A stretch of 64,000 nucleotides of DNA from Moniliophthora roreri (Eukaryota > Basidiomycota > Agaricomycetes > Agaricales > Marasmiaceae): contig LATX02000013.1 in assembly GCA_001466705.2 (NCBI GenBank), forward strand, positions 558,001 to 622,000. The letters run 5' to 3'. A program made the translations under genes and the position numbers. The notes below the pieces were generated by a model. It saw nothing but the letters and a program-made list of their open reading frames with translations. It ran no database searches and was not told where the DNA came from. The first letter of the stretch is position 1. Each line of letters begins with the position of its first letter. Below, in pieces: positions 32,255-44,472 of this stretch.

Positions 32255-34613
32255 ACGAGGACTTTATTCTCACTAGCAGCCAGTTCATTCCTGTTATCTT
32301 CTGTCGTCGCGCAGAACTCAACCTCAACATCTCCGATCCTCTCATCGCAGGTGGACACATTCATTCAAGATCTATTGAAAGAATGGGGTACACCTGGTGG
32401 TGTTAGTGTCGCTGTCGTGCGCTTGGGAAGCTCTGGATCATGGGAGGTCGAAACGAAGGGTTACGGAGTAGCGAAATTACAAGACGGGTCAAACTTTACA
32501 GCTGACACGGTTTTGTCAATCGGTTCCAACTCCAAGGTCGGCTTCGTCATCTGTTCATCACGCGTCTTTTTTCATCACTTGGACGCAGCTTTTCAGTGTG
32601 GTTGCAACTGGGCTGTTGATCTCGAACGAGAGCGTCACGCCTAGAATTGACTGGAAGACGAAAATCGGTTCGGTTATTCCTCAATGGGAGATCGCAGATT
32701 CGTATGCCTCCGAGAAGGCTTCTATCATTGACCTCATGAGTCACCGTACTGGTCTGCCTCCCCATAATTTCATGTTTCGAAAAAGCGACACTCTTCCCTC
32801 AATGGTATGCGGTCAACGCTGTTATGAAACACTTCCGACAGTGCTGACACACATACACCAGATGGAAAGGATGAAGTTCTTGAAGCCTTCCGCCGAATTC
32901 AGAGAGGCGAGTTGCTACCCTAAATCGCTTTTCTTTTCTCACCCTATTCTACAGTTGTTCGAGTATAACAATATCATGTACGCCGTGCTGTCGCATCTCC
33001 CGGAGGCACTCTCAACGAGGACGACTTTGGCTCGATATGTCAAGCAGCATGTCTTTGATGCCCTTGGAATGAATGCAACCTGTCGCTGACGCCAGCGGAA
33101 ACCTCGCAGATGGTATCTGCAGAGAGAATTTCAGCTTAGCAACTGGATTACCTGGCACGGGTACCCCAAGGTTCATGCCATATTGGTTCAAAGACAGGGG
33201 TGAAGATGGGAACTGTAAGTGCTTAAGCCATGGCTACCTTTTGGGTGAGGACAGGAACTGATGTTTTGAATTCTAGTTATGGCTGGTGCAGGTGGAGTTA
33301 TTAGTAGTGCGAACGACATGGTAAGATTTCTGGTGGATGTACCCACATGAGCGCTCTGATTCATGATACTCCTTCAGGCTATCTGGCTTCAAACACTTTT
33401 GTTGTGGGGAAAGCATCCACAGACCGGTGAGGTGATTATTCCGGAAGAAGTTTTGAGAACAGTAGCTTCAGGTGTGACGGTAGCTGACTCTGGCTTAGAG
33501 GGGTGCGTTTAGATTTCCTTACTCTGTCTTACGCGTATCGTTCAATTCGTCTGCCAAAGGATTCCATCTGCACAAGCTGTTTTGTCACCATCGGTGTACG
33601 GTGGTGGACAGCTAGCCAGTTCTTATCGAGGCCACTGTAAGTTCTCAAGCTGCGTTTTTCAATGCTTAGTCTGAACATTGATTGACAGATGTCATTGAGG
33701 TGGGCATACTCATTTAGCTGCTGTATCATGTATTCACATCAATTCACAAAGCACGGTGGTGGTGTTAACGGTTCGTACTATCCTTCACTCGTGATTGTAC
33801 CTCTAACAAAATCAACAACTTTTCAGGTGCCCACAGCATAGTTGCTCGTCTTCCCTTTGACAACATCGGAGTCGCAGTCTTGACGAACGACGATGATATC
33901 GGCCCAATCATCAGAGAAATTATCAAGTACCGCCTCATTGACGAAGCGCTGGGTCTCGAGCCGTATGACTGGGATTCTATGTGAGTCGAATTGACTCGAT
34001 GACGGTACCTGATCATCACTGACCTCCACGTACCAGCATAAAGAATGTGTCAGGCCTCGCTGTTCCTACCGACAATTCGTCCCGTCCGACGAATGCCTCT
34101 GATCCCTCAATCGATTTCACGAGTCTCGCTGGAACTTACAACAATCCAGGATACGGGAACTTTACATTCTGCCTCGTTAGCTTGGAACCGACCGAATCCT
34201 GCCGTGAACTTGTTGCCAATGCTTCGACACTTCTCCCTGGAGCAATAAACCCCACTGTTCCCACACTCTTGGCCAAAGCAGATGCCGTTTTCGCTGAATA
34301 CGTCGCTCTTACGCATTCGGATGGAAACAAGTTTGATTTCGCAACTATGTACAGCTTCGTAAGTGTTCAAGGTTTTGTTTAGTTGGTATGGAGTCATAAC
34401 GAGGTCTTCAAGTCCACAAACAATTCAGAGCAACCATTTTGGGCAAAGGTGCTCACTGTATCTGACTTTGTTGCGGAATTTGCTGCTACTGATAATGGTA
34501 TTGGGATGGCGATGAATGGCGGTTTCTGGGGTGCTGGTGCAGGTGATCCGACTGGTGATTCACTTGAAGAGAGAGCAGAGGTCTGGTTCAGACAGGTGGT
34601 ACCGTCGACGTAA
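32255..34613 (+). pseudogene. Beta-lactamase-like hydrolase, copy F (no ATG, 14-bp deletion)
   Basis: All twelve exons are present: 32255-32536, 32589-32804, 32862-32906, 32955-33214, 33277-33320, 33378-33502, 33560-33636, 33689-33699, 33752-33770, 33837-33980, 34037-34358, 34413-34613. The start codon of copies A and C is ACG here (32255-32257), and no in-frame ATG replaces it before the signal peptide. Exon 4 lacks 14 bp relative to A (5354-5367 region), giving a frameshift and stop at 33087. SNSK, YNN and HGG codons are still present. The third intron has a GC donor (GCGAGT at 32907), as in copy B. With the chromovirus in its promoter, this is a decaying gene. Confidence 0.85.
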
Positions 34614-35726
34614 GGCGTTTCTTAGTCCGTTTCTCAAGAATAGTTTGTCATGCATTCTGAATATGAATATTTAATGCGATTACCTGTTTCGGGCGGGCTA
34701 ATCCAATTTTCATCGTGGTTTTTGCCTCGGCTCCTAAGTGCGAGTATGGTATAGTAAACCTTTTTACCGCCATCGCTCTGGTTCTGCGGTCATCCCAAAT
34801 AAAGTTCGCGTCCGACAAGCGTTCGACCCGGGCTGCTTCACCGGATCCTAAACTGAAAGGGGGTATGCAGCCCTACCAAAGCCTTATTGTAAATTCGCTG
34901 AAATTTGATCCATCAAAAAACTCCATTACTCTTGTCTCGCTCAAAGAGTACAGCTCCACTATCTGTAGGCCGATATTGTACAGCTGAATTGCATGAGACC
35001 AACCCCTGTGACTTTGAGAGAGCGCACTTCAGACAGTCCTGCATGCAGAGCCATCTGAGAAATACATGGGGGAGAAATCTTGATGCAGAAAACGAGAACT
35101 TACCTCTCCACTTGTCGACCCACTCTTCCTACTAGATAATAAACTCACGCCCATCTGGCAGCTATACATCTGTAGAAAATGGAGGAACACTTATTGGGTA
35201 ATATCGTTTCTAGATGAAAGCCCGTTGAAGGTATCGGACTTGTCGTGTTTCTCACATTTAGGCAAAGTGCACGAGCTGCACGAGCAAAGCGCGAGATACT
35301 TATCCTCTGTCGATGGCTGTCCTGTCCACAGTCACAACAGCTTCCAGAATTGTTCTAGTAAGGAAGAAATTCACGGTCTGTAAAGATTATTCCGATGTTT
35401 CAATGAAATGCATCGGCGTTCTGGATTCTAAATGCTGGGTGAGGTTCACACCTTTTGAATAGATATAGCATCAGATAATAGAGGATTCATTGGTGTAAAG
35501 AAATACATACGAATTTCGCGCAGACTGTTTTGAGCCTCGCCAGCGCCTCTGTAGCAGGTACCCATACATATATCGCTCGCCGGGAGGCTGTATTTTGCTT
35601 CAGATAAGAGATTAACACTTGATGTGGAACTAAATCTGCAGGAGATGGGAGTTTATCTGTTTATGAGAAGGAAGGCCTGCGAAGGCAGCATGAAGGGGAC
35701 ATGATGAGCGGCGCGCTCGGGCGAGG
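34614..35726. repeat. Downstream segment of hydrolase copy F and ENT3-side intergenic DNA
   Basis: 34755-35440 matches 23745-24440 after copy E. The remainder up to 35726 is unique intergenic DNA without a recognised gene. Confidence 0.6.
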
Positions 35727-35734
35727 CGCCCACT

Positions 35735-36261
35735 AGGCCCCCTGATATTCCCCCGAGCGCCCTCATCCAAACATGGGCCAAATTCGGCGATTTTTATTAC
35801 CCCATTTGGCCATTTTTCGGGGATTTGGCATGAGACCTTGTCAACTGAGGGTCGGATTCGGGGATTCATAGCATGAGACCTTATATATGTAGGTTCTTTT
35901 TTCCTTCATTGGACGCTGGGCTTTATTGCTTGGTAGCTTTAATACTAGTGTATTCTTCCAAAGCACCTCCTTGCTGACTCTCGGCACTTGTGTCCTCTGA
36001 GTTTACAGTTTTGGTGTACGGAAAAAGGAATAAGGTAACGCCGGTCCAGCAAGCTTACCCGCCGTGCTCATGGGTTTTCGGCGGTTCGGCATGATACCTC
36101 TGGCAGAGGGGTCTTTTTCGGCGGTTTTCTGGGCTTCCGGGATGAGACATATCAGGCAAATTTGCCCAAAAATTCGGTGATTTGGCATGATACATCGGCC
36201 TAAAAATTCCTCAAATTCGGCGGTCCCGGATGAGGGCGCTCGGGGGAATATCAGGGGGCCT
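35735..36261 (+). mobile_element. hAT-like miniature inverted-repeat element (527 bp, perfect ends)
   Basis: The first 34 bp (35735-35768, starting AGGCCCCCTGATATTCCCCC) and the last 34 bp (36228-36261) are perfect inverted repeats. The flanks carry a perfect 8-bp target duplication CGCCCACT (35727-35734, 36262-36269). The motif GGCATGAKAC recurs inside, for example near 35827, 36088 and 36185, which would suit subterminal transposase sites. It has no transposase. Perfect ends and duplication mean a recent insertion, 139 bp before the ENT3 start codon. Confidence 0.9.
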
Positions 36262-36400
36262 CGCCCACTTCGGATATTGTTTGTCACCGTGACTGCTGTT
36301 AGCTGTGACACCGCCAGCACGAAACCACCACCGCCTCATTGGTGTCGACCTCGTCGCCAAAGCCCCATTTCCTCTGTAAAAACACCTCATATCTTCAAAG

Positions 36401-38423
36401 ATGGATCGGCTAGAAGCTTTAGGGAACCAGCTTTCCCAGATTACGATGTACGATATCAAGTCAATGTACGAACAGGCAAGTCATGTCGCAGATGTCAAAA
36501 GTCGTCTCGGACTGAACACATCCTGTCGCTTTTTCAGGCAAAAAATGTTGTCTTGAACGTCAGTGAGATTGAAGCGAAGGTCAGAGAGGCAACGAACGAT
36601 GATCCTTGGTTGGTTCCCCATATCAGACTTCTGGCTTGTACTGACAGCATTGCAGGGGTGCAAGCTCCACGCTTATGCAGGATATAGCGAATCGGTATGT
36701 TTCGATCAGTCTTTAGACGTTTTGTTGCTGAGAAAGTTACAGGACCTTCAATTAGTGCGATTTCCGAACGCGATTCTGTGGTACCTTTTTCTCACCTTCG
36801 CGATATAGCCCCGACTTCAACGAAATCATGCCTAGTATTTATTCGCGATTCATGGAGAAGGAAGCTAGGCAGTGGAGGCAGATTTACAAGGTACGTGGTG
36901 TCGAACATGTTTCTGCAGTAAACACTAATCATGCGTGCAGTCTCTGCAGTTGTTGGAATATCTCATTAAACACGGTTCCGAACGCGTTGTCGATGATGCC
37001 CGGGCCCACATTGCCACCATCAAAATGCTCAGAAATTTCCATTACATTGACGACAAAGGAAAAGATCAAGGAATCAATGGTGGGTCTCTCGGTTTTAGTT
37101 TAACACACTCATTACCTATCGTATCTCAGTTCGCAATCGTGCCAAGGAAATCGTAGAACTTCTCTCGGATGTTGACAAAATTCGTGCGGAGCGACGAAAA
37201 GCAAAGGCGAACAAGAACAAGTACAGTGGCCAAGGGAATGACGGAATGAGTTTCTCTAGTAGCGGAAGTCGTTATGGCGGCTTTGGAAGCGAGTCTGGTG
37301 GTTATGGTAGCTATGGTGGAAGCAGCGGAAGTTACGGTGGTGGCTACGGTAATGGTGAGCAGAGTGAATAATCTTAATGCGCAGTCTCTGATCACCCCAT
37401 CTCAGACCACTACAATGGTGGAGGCGGCAGCTCCTCATCATTCAGAGATGAGACGAACAGACGCGGTTTTGAGGAGTACAATGCAGGTGACGATGAAGAC
37501 GTTGCACCGCGGAGGTCCAATAGCATCAGCACTACCTCAAGAACCTCTACTTCCACCAGGACAACAACTCAAGCTGCTGCATCGGCACCGGCACCAGTTC
37601 CTGAGGTAGATCTTCTTGGCGGCTTTGGTGACGATGCGTTTGGTGGTAGCAATAATGCCACATCAAATCCACCGACGTCATTTGCTACGAATAAGGCTCT
37701 TCCGGTGGTAGGCAATACCACATCACCTGACGTTAGCCTTGACGGTGAGTGACTCGGCTATGGTTCTCCCTTCGTCCTCATTGACTGTCATATTACACAG
37801 ATGATGATTTCGCCGAGTTCCAAGCTGCTCCCTCGCCAACGACTGCTGCGCCTGCACCTACACCAGCTGCCGCAGCACCAGTACCAAAGATGAACCTGAT
37901 GGAAATGTTGAACTCTGCACAGCCATCAATGGTCAGTCCGATGGGACAGCCCCAGCAAGGATCTCTATTCAACACAGGTGTAGGGAACATGGGCATGGGC
38001 ATGCACAGATCCAATCCATCCCTGTCGTCAACTTCGCAATATTCGTCGCCAGTTCAAACCACCTCACCACCCCCTTTCTCTCCCATTCGACCTGCGACGA
38101 TGTCACCGACATCATCGTCTGCAAAAGTACCTTCGACGGGTGTGGCGGCTGCAAAGCATGCCTCAAAGCCCAGCTCCAACTTTGATGATCTGTGGACCAT
38201 GTCACTTGGGTCATCGAAGCCGTCTACACCAGTTGGAGCTGGCAAGTCAATCAAGGATTTGGAGAAGGAAAAGGCATCTGCTGGATTGTGGGGTAGTACT
38301 GGTGGTGGTGCTAAGCCCCCGATGGGTAACGCGAACTCATTCGGTGCCTTTGGTGGGACTAGTATGGGATCTGGGGCTTCTACGAGCGGTAGTGGGAACG
38401 CAGGTGATGATCTGTTGTTGTGA
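36401..38423 (+). CDS. ENT3: ENTH-domain clathrin adaptor, Ent3/epsinR type
   Basis: Ent3-type adaptors bind phosphoinositides on the trans-Golgi and endosomes and recruit clathrin, AP-1 and GGA for Golgi-endosome traffic. Exons: 36401-36475, 36538-36608, 36656-36694, 36809-36890, 36941-37079, 37130-37354, 37406-37744, 37801-38423, giving 530 residues. The ENTH domain covers about 12-155: AKNVVLNVSEIEAKVREAT, WGASSTLMQDIANR, RQWRQIYKSLQLLEYLIKHG, RNFHYIDDKGKDQGINVRN. A Gly/Ser/Tyr repeat region follows, then an acidic-Phe motif DDDFAEFQ (typical binder of gamma-ear domains) and acidic DLLGGFGDDAF and C-terminal GDDLLL. The first intron is best read as GC-AG (GCAAGT at 36476), since this gives the conserved EQAKNVV. 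A recent hAT-like element lies 139 bp upstream. Confidence 0.92.
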
Positions 38424-38921
38424 AACATTGTGTGGTGAAAACTTAGTTGTTGACATTCGCTTACTCTTCGGGAGATTCTTCCGTTCTTTGTTTAGCTTTT
38501 TCAGTTCGATGGAAGGTAGACACATTTATTGGTTTTTTGTCCTGAAGACCGATATTTAAGTTCCCGTTCGGTGCGTTTTTCAAAGGGTCAGTTCCACCCA
38601 CCATGCAAGTCACATGGTCCCATCTATCAATTCAATTTCCGGTGCATTCAACCGTGCATCAAATTTCATCATCAATTAACTCGTCCCTAGCTGCTGCGTG
38701 TCCGCAGATTTGGGCGCCTCTTACACTAAATTTTGTGAACTGCAGATTCAATGGTGGTATACATCAAGTGGACTTCGTTGTCCAATGTTTCATGCATCCC
38801 GAGCTCGCCCTGTGTTGGCGACGCCTATTCATGCGCAGTACCTAAAAGCCTGAGGGCTATACATTCTCGTGCTTTATAACAGGAGGGTAGTCGACATGAC
38901 ACTCCATCTCATTCTTTCCTC
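38424..38921. other. Intergenic, nothing recognised
   Basis: This is the 3' flank of ENT3 and the promoter of the next gene. A TTTATAA box near 38873-38879 lies about 45 bp before the next ATG. No repeat of the hydrolase-unit promoter is found here. Confidence 0.5.
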
Positions 38922-41273
38922 ATGCTTCGGGCATTACTCTTTTCTTCAGCTCTCTTTTTTTCTCTTTCTACATCCGCAGCTCAGAATGTTCTAACCACAG
39001 AAGTCGACACTTTCATTGAGGGAACCTTAGCCAGTTGGTTTTCCTCCGGTGGTGTCGGAGTCGCAGTTGTTCGTCAGCTCGAGGATGGCACTTGGAACGT
39101 TGAAACGAAAGGGTACGGGAACAGGGGCGACGGGAACAACGTCACAGCAGACACACTCTTTGCGATGGGCTCCAGCTCCAAAGTGCGTTTGTTTCGTCTG
39201 ACAAGTCCATAATTCGCAGACTCATTTACACATACAGTTGTTCGGGGCCCTAACTACGGGGTTACTCATTGCGAATGAAAGTGTTACTCCTCGAATTACC
39301 CTGGACACCAAGATCGCCGACATCATTCCTGGCTGGCAGCTAGCGGACCCAGTTGCGAGTGAACAGGCAACTATTGTTGACTTGGCAAGCCACCGCACAG
39401 GTCTCCCTGGACACCTCCTCTCTTATACCAAGGAGGACAATGTCACGAGTATCGTGAGTGTGAGCTCGCCCCAATTCATTGTATTCGCTTAGAGCCTTTC
39501 AAGATTGAACGCTTACGATATTTGAAACCTTCTGCTGGCTTTCGAGAGGTGAGTGCCTTCCGTACCCCGCTCGGTACCTTCCAGATAAATCGTTGTCGGA
39601 CTGCAGACGTTCCAATACAGCAACATCTTCTATGGCGTTCTTTCTCACCTTACGGAAGTCCTTTCTACGAATATGAAGTTTGCTCGATACGCCAAACAGC
39701 ATCTATTCGATCCCCTTGGAATGTCCTCGACCACATTTTCCTACCAAGTTGCAAAATCCAGCGGGAATCTGGCTAGCGGCGTCGGACGCGATAACCTTTC
39801 ATTAGCCGACCTCGGCAGTGCTATCCCTCGCGCCATGCCATTTTGGGCGAATGATACAGAGGATGGGAGTTGTAAGTTACAGTAGCCCTGAAGCTCTTTA
39901 CTCAATTAAAAGCCTTGACTTTTACAGATATGTCAGGGGCAGGAGGTATGATCAGTAACGCTAAAGATACGGTGAGGTCTCTTCACGCTAGCACCAATGC
40001 TCGACGTTGACGTTGTACGTCGTCTTCAGGCTGTATTTTTGCAGACCTTGCTTCTTAACGGTCAGAATCCATCGACGGGAGAGACAATAATTCCTGCTGG
40101 GGTCATCGACGCTGTGACGACCGGTATCACCGTTGCTGAGGACATGAACATCATCAAAGCCCTAGGGTATGCTACTTGTGCATTATTCATTTCGGTGAAT
40201 AGCTGACAGCAAGCGTTAGTCCACCAGAAGTGAAATCGTTGTTTTCTCCTACCGTATATGGTGCTGGTCAGACCACATCCACGTATCGAGGCCACGGTGA
40301 GTCCGACTCTACTGCTGCACTCAGTTTGTTTCTAACTCGAGCCTTTACAGTCGTGATTCAAGTAGGTCCTTGTCACTTATATATGTCCCACAGCTTGCTC
40401 ACCTTGATCCATGAAGCATGGTGGCGACGTTCCAGGTGAGTCTTAGTCTCCTTGCCGTCATGTCAATCTGACCACTGTTGTAGGATTCCATAGTCAGGTT
40501 TCTCGCCTGCCTTACGATAAGCTAGGTGTAGCTGTCCTCCTCAATGACCACGAATTTGGAGCATACATGAGAGATGTGCTTGTCTACGGAATCATTGACC
40601 GAGCGTTAGGTCTTGAACCTGTGGATCTAACCACACCGTGAGTGTTTAATCGATCAGTACTCTGTTACGCGGCCGACTTGACATCCTAAACCTTGATATT
40701 GACAGAACTCAGAAAGCTCTTATCTCAGGAGCGAAGCAACCGACCAGCCGTCCTTCCGATGCTCCCGAACCATCTGTTGGAACCATCTCTTCGCTAGTCG
40801 GCGAGTACAAGGCACCAGGCTATGGTAGTAGCCTCAAACTTTGTGCCTTTATTCCCAACGAGCAACCTACTGAAGAGTGTCAAGCTATGGTCGCCGGGAA
40901 ACCTATCGTTGACCCGACTATCCCAACACTTCTCGCGGAGATCAGCAGTCCACTGGCGACTCATATTTCACTACGACATTTCTCTGGCAACTATTTCAAC
41001 CTCACTTCGCTATATGTCTTGGTGAGGTCGTCCACTCTTCGTTCGTGACATCGGTGTTCATTTTCTTTCCAGCCTACTGGAGATGAATCACGTCCGTTTT
41101 GGGCGTCGTCTACCGGAAATCCACGGCTCGCCGAATTTGCTATGGATGAATCTGGTGTCGTTGGTTTCGGTATCACTGGCAACTTTTGGACCGCTGGGGG
41201 CAGTGCTGGTACTCGCGAACCTGTTGGAGACACGGTGAAAGATCGTGCAGAGGTGTATTACTCAAGGTCTTGA
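38922..41273 (+). CDS. Secreted class C beta-lactamase-like serine hydrolase, intact paralogue G
   Basis: This is the only complete family member in the window: 581 residues in twelve exons (38922-39182, 39238-39453, 39504-39548, 39607-39871, 39928-39971, 40030-40166, 40220-40296, 40350-40360, 40417-40435, 40484-40637, 40706-41021, 41073-41273). Residues 1-20 are a signal peptide. Catalytic motifs of the S12/class C fold are SSSK (S84-K87), YSN (Y178-N180) and HGG (H353-G355). A C-terminal domain of about 160 residues follows, as in many fungal and bacterial esterase-like members. The exon pattern equals that of copies A-F, but the protein is much diverged, so it predates the array. Exons 8 and 9 are only 11 and 19 nt, and the HGG motif lies wholly in the 19-nt exon. 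The substrate is unknown. Confidence 0.9.
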
Positions 41274-42438
41274 GCTCTGGATTGACACGGTTCGACCAAT
41301 CGCGGTCAGAAATACGCTCTTTACCCAGCATGTATTTATTTTATTTCTTTCTTTAACATTTGTCGACGTATTGGTTCTGCTTATGCCCTCCACGTAACTT
41401 GAGAGTTGACGGCGTACTCGCCACATGGGGCTAGTTCGATTCCCTCCGCGTCTGGCTTAATTTTCCACAACCGCTTACGAGCCAGCGCACTGTGAGTTCG
41501 ACACTTTTGGTCGGTCGACAAAGGCGTTGGTGGCATATTACAGGGTGGGTGGCGGTGATGTCGACTCCTTAGGCTTGACTTGAATGTCCGAATCTCTAAT
41601 GAGCAGTTACGACGTTCTCGGTTCTTTGAACCCGCATCGACCACCAGCACCTATATTTAAGCGGGTACATTCACATCCAAAGTGAATATACGTGACGAGC
41701 CTGAGGCTCGAGAGTAATCAAACGGGTCCTCTCTGGAAGCATCTTCCGTGGATCACGCCTATAAAGCATGGGGAGATTACTGGAAGAACAATTATTTAGC
41801 TTACTTCACTTTTCCCTTACCTTGTACTGATCTCGAAGGGACTTTGCAACCTCGTGATAACGAGTCGGTCGTGCAAGGCCAACGGACTCGCAAAAAGATG
41901 CTTTTGACCTCTGTAGAGATTACATGGGAAGTCATGACCCGACTCTTCCTTACTTTACAAGTACTACTGCTGTTGACACTGGTGACGTCCTTGGACCTGG
42001 ATTCAGCATGCCTATCCCTGACCTATATCCGGATGTCATGCGCGTGGTCATACTACACGCGGGACCTTAACCAAGCTTGATAACAGCCAAGCCCACCGCT
42101 AGACGCTGGAGTTCACTGTTAGGCGGACGAATGCGAAACATGGTGGCTACGATATTCCTTCCATTGACAGGCTGGTTCATTGTGAATGGTCGTGGGCATC
42201 TCGTTCAATCTCATAGCAACTACGATCGAAGTCGCAGATTCTCGACAGAGGATCCAGCACCGATCGCATGCCTATCTCTCATGTTGATCCTGCTATCGAC
42301 GCCGAGATGTAAGAGTGGCTTGCTGAATGGCCCAATCGAAACGCCAGCTAGGGTGGTCTGGGAATCCGATTCTTTTGTATTGGAAATGTACAGTTTGAGT
42401 CTATTGAAAACAAGTCCATAGCTTGTTATTTGTTACAT
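41274..42438. other. Intergenic, possible degenerate coding remnant
   Basis: Between two genes lies 1.2 kb without a clear gene. From about 41748 to 42080 two frames carry protein-like stretches (DVLGPGFSMPIPDLYPDV; DHAYKAWGDYWKNNYLAY), but they do not join and I recognise no family. It may be a decayed gene. Confidence 0.3.
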
Positions 42439-43787
42439 CTACTGCTGTTTGGAAGCTTTCTTCGCTGCAATGTAATGTTGTCTCTTCTCCAAATCTGGGA
42501 CGGTCGAAAATCAGAATTCGATCAATGTAAGCTGGCCATGTCAGACGTACCATGAGCCCACATCGCAGCACCGATTCGGTTTGAAACCATGAAGAACAAT
42601 CCAATGATGGGAAGACCTTCGAGTAGGGCTGCAGTAAACCCGAATGCTGCAGAACGGGAATTGAGAGTCAGAACTAGTCATCGTTATGGAGATTGATGGC
42701 TTACTTCGATAGTCCCATTTCCTTTCCTCCATGAATACAGCAATTTGTCGGGGAGTCATCTTTTTGGCTTCAAAGTACTACAAACAAACGAATATGAGCC
42801 ACTTTCTACCGAGTATAAGAAGCATGCTTACCCTTCGGTGAAGAGCATGAGCCGTTCCGAGCCCTTTGAGCCAAGCTGAGACAACGATACCAACCAGAGG
42901 GTAGAAATTGAACGGGATCAAAAGAACTGATGAGAAAGTAGGTATTGTTAGTGCCCGACCACACAGATCATACACCAAGGGCTAAAGAACGAACCTCGCT
43001 TGACTAAGAACAGCCCAAACCACCCTCCAAGCCACTTGTTCGCAAATCGTTCACCCCACGAATCTTGCACGACTGGTGGATGATCCCATTCCTCGACATA
43101 TGGTTGCCAGAAATCTGGTCCTTTGCCACGAGATGCTACAGTTTGCTCCCAAACGCGGTCGCGGGCGATTCGGATGTTTCGGGATAGGAAGAAGCGCAGG
43201 ATCCAAGTTATCTGGGATCCAACCATGAGTGCCGCAGCATCTGATATAGTATACATCAGAAAGTGAATTAAATGGATGGAGACACAAAGAGAGTTCTGAC
43301 ATGTATGAATGTTAAATGGAATCTTGTACCCGAATATTGTATCGGTTGAAAGGCCAGTGACACGGGGCGAGCTGGGTGAATGAAGGTCGCCACGTCAGAA
43401 TTTCGCAGAGAAATTAAAAAAAAGAGGCATGTAACCACGTACTTTGACAGAAAGACTTCGATGAATTTCTTTTGTATCCCAAAGGTGAAAAAGGTCTACG
43501 ACTTGTTGTGTTAATGAGGGAGGTACTGGTATTCCTGTAGAACTCACCCATACGACCCCAACTACTGCACCGCGAATCGTTCCGTGCTTGCACTTTTGCC
43601 ATGCAGGTATGTAGAGAGCCTTGTCCGTACAGAGCCTATAAACGCCTACGACAGCATATGAAGGTGGAAATTGCAACCGGTTGGTTGCTCGCACGAGGTT
43701 TTCAGGTATCACTTCGGCTTCTGCTTTATTGATATCGTTTTTGAAGAGAGAATCTTGTGCATCGGGACCGTCAGATATAGGAGCCAT
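42439..43787 (-). CDS. Multi-pass membrane protein, EI24/LDS-RRT8 family
   Basis: Eight exons on the complement: 43787-43548, 43468-43443, 43371-43301, 43240-42995, 42926-42832, 42777-42705, 42646-42551, 42494-42439, giving 300 residues in frame. Features: a soluble N-terminus, then YRLCTDKALYIPAWQKCKHG before the first membrane segment, a second segment around AALMVGSQITWILRFFL, a hydrophobic pair around LLIPFNFYPLVGIVVSAW, and the conserved tail KGLGTAHALHRRYFEAKKMT, FGFTAALLEGLPIIGLFF, NRIGAAMWAHDLEKRQ. These resemble fungal members of the EI24-like family that includes yeast Rrt8/Lds proteins (outer spore wall or lipid droplet). The assignment rests on recalled family motifs. Exon 2 is only 26 nt. 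Confidence 0.7.
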
Positions 43788-44472
43788 GGTTTAAGAGTTC
43801 GACCTGGGGCTTAAAGGTCGAGGAGGAAAGTGTATGTCGGACGGCATGCATAAGGCTCTGAGTTGGCCGGGCAGAGACCACGTAAACAGAGACAAAGTTA
43901 CTGTACCTTTGAATTCTCTGTCCAACCGTCGTCAAAAAATAAAGCTGTTGAAGAATTCACCATGTACTTGACAGCAATGGACAGCCTCTACAAGTGTTCA
44001 CGCAAAATTGTAGACATTACACAAGCTCCGTAACTACTTGTTGATAGGGTATACAGCCGGGTATAGTACTGTACAAATTGCGAGGACTGCTGGTCGTACT
44101 GTATATTAATATGGGGGGGAAGGGGAGGAATGGAGAGCAACGCGACGACGACAGCGATAAGACTAATTCCAAATGGGTTGAAGGTCATACAGGTAACCAT
44201 CGCTTGGTGTAGAAATTAAAGTACAGAGATAATGAAAAAGATCTTCGGTGTGAAATTGGGGTGCTGGAAGGGTAAAGGAATTTCGGCATGGGCACCGCAA
44301 GCACTGCATGTGTACTGCATGACGAGCTCTGCTCATCGATCAATGATGCCAAGAGTGGCTGAGCGGACGGATAAGCGAATGTGGCAAGAATGTGGGAGAA
44401 TGGAAGACAACGAGGCGGCATTTCTTCAAAGGCTTCGGAACAAATGATGGCAATTAATGGGGATTAAGGACG
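43788..44472. other. Intergenic, nothing recognised
   Basis: This is the promoter of the complement-strand membrane gene and the 3' flank of the next complement-strand gene. There is a G-run at about 44112-44127. No repeat or gene seen. Confidence 0.5.

Noticed and set aside
41395..41475. Possible tRNA on the plus strand (TAGTTCGATTCCC resembles a T-loop)
   Set aside because: The stem before the loop does not pair, and I found no matching acceptor or anticodon arm.
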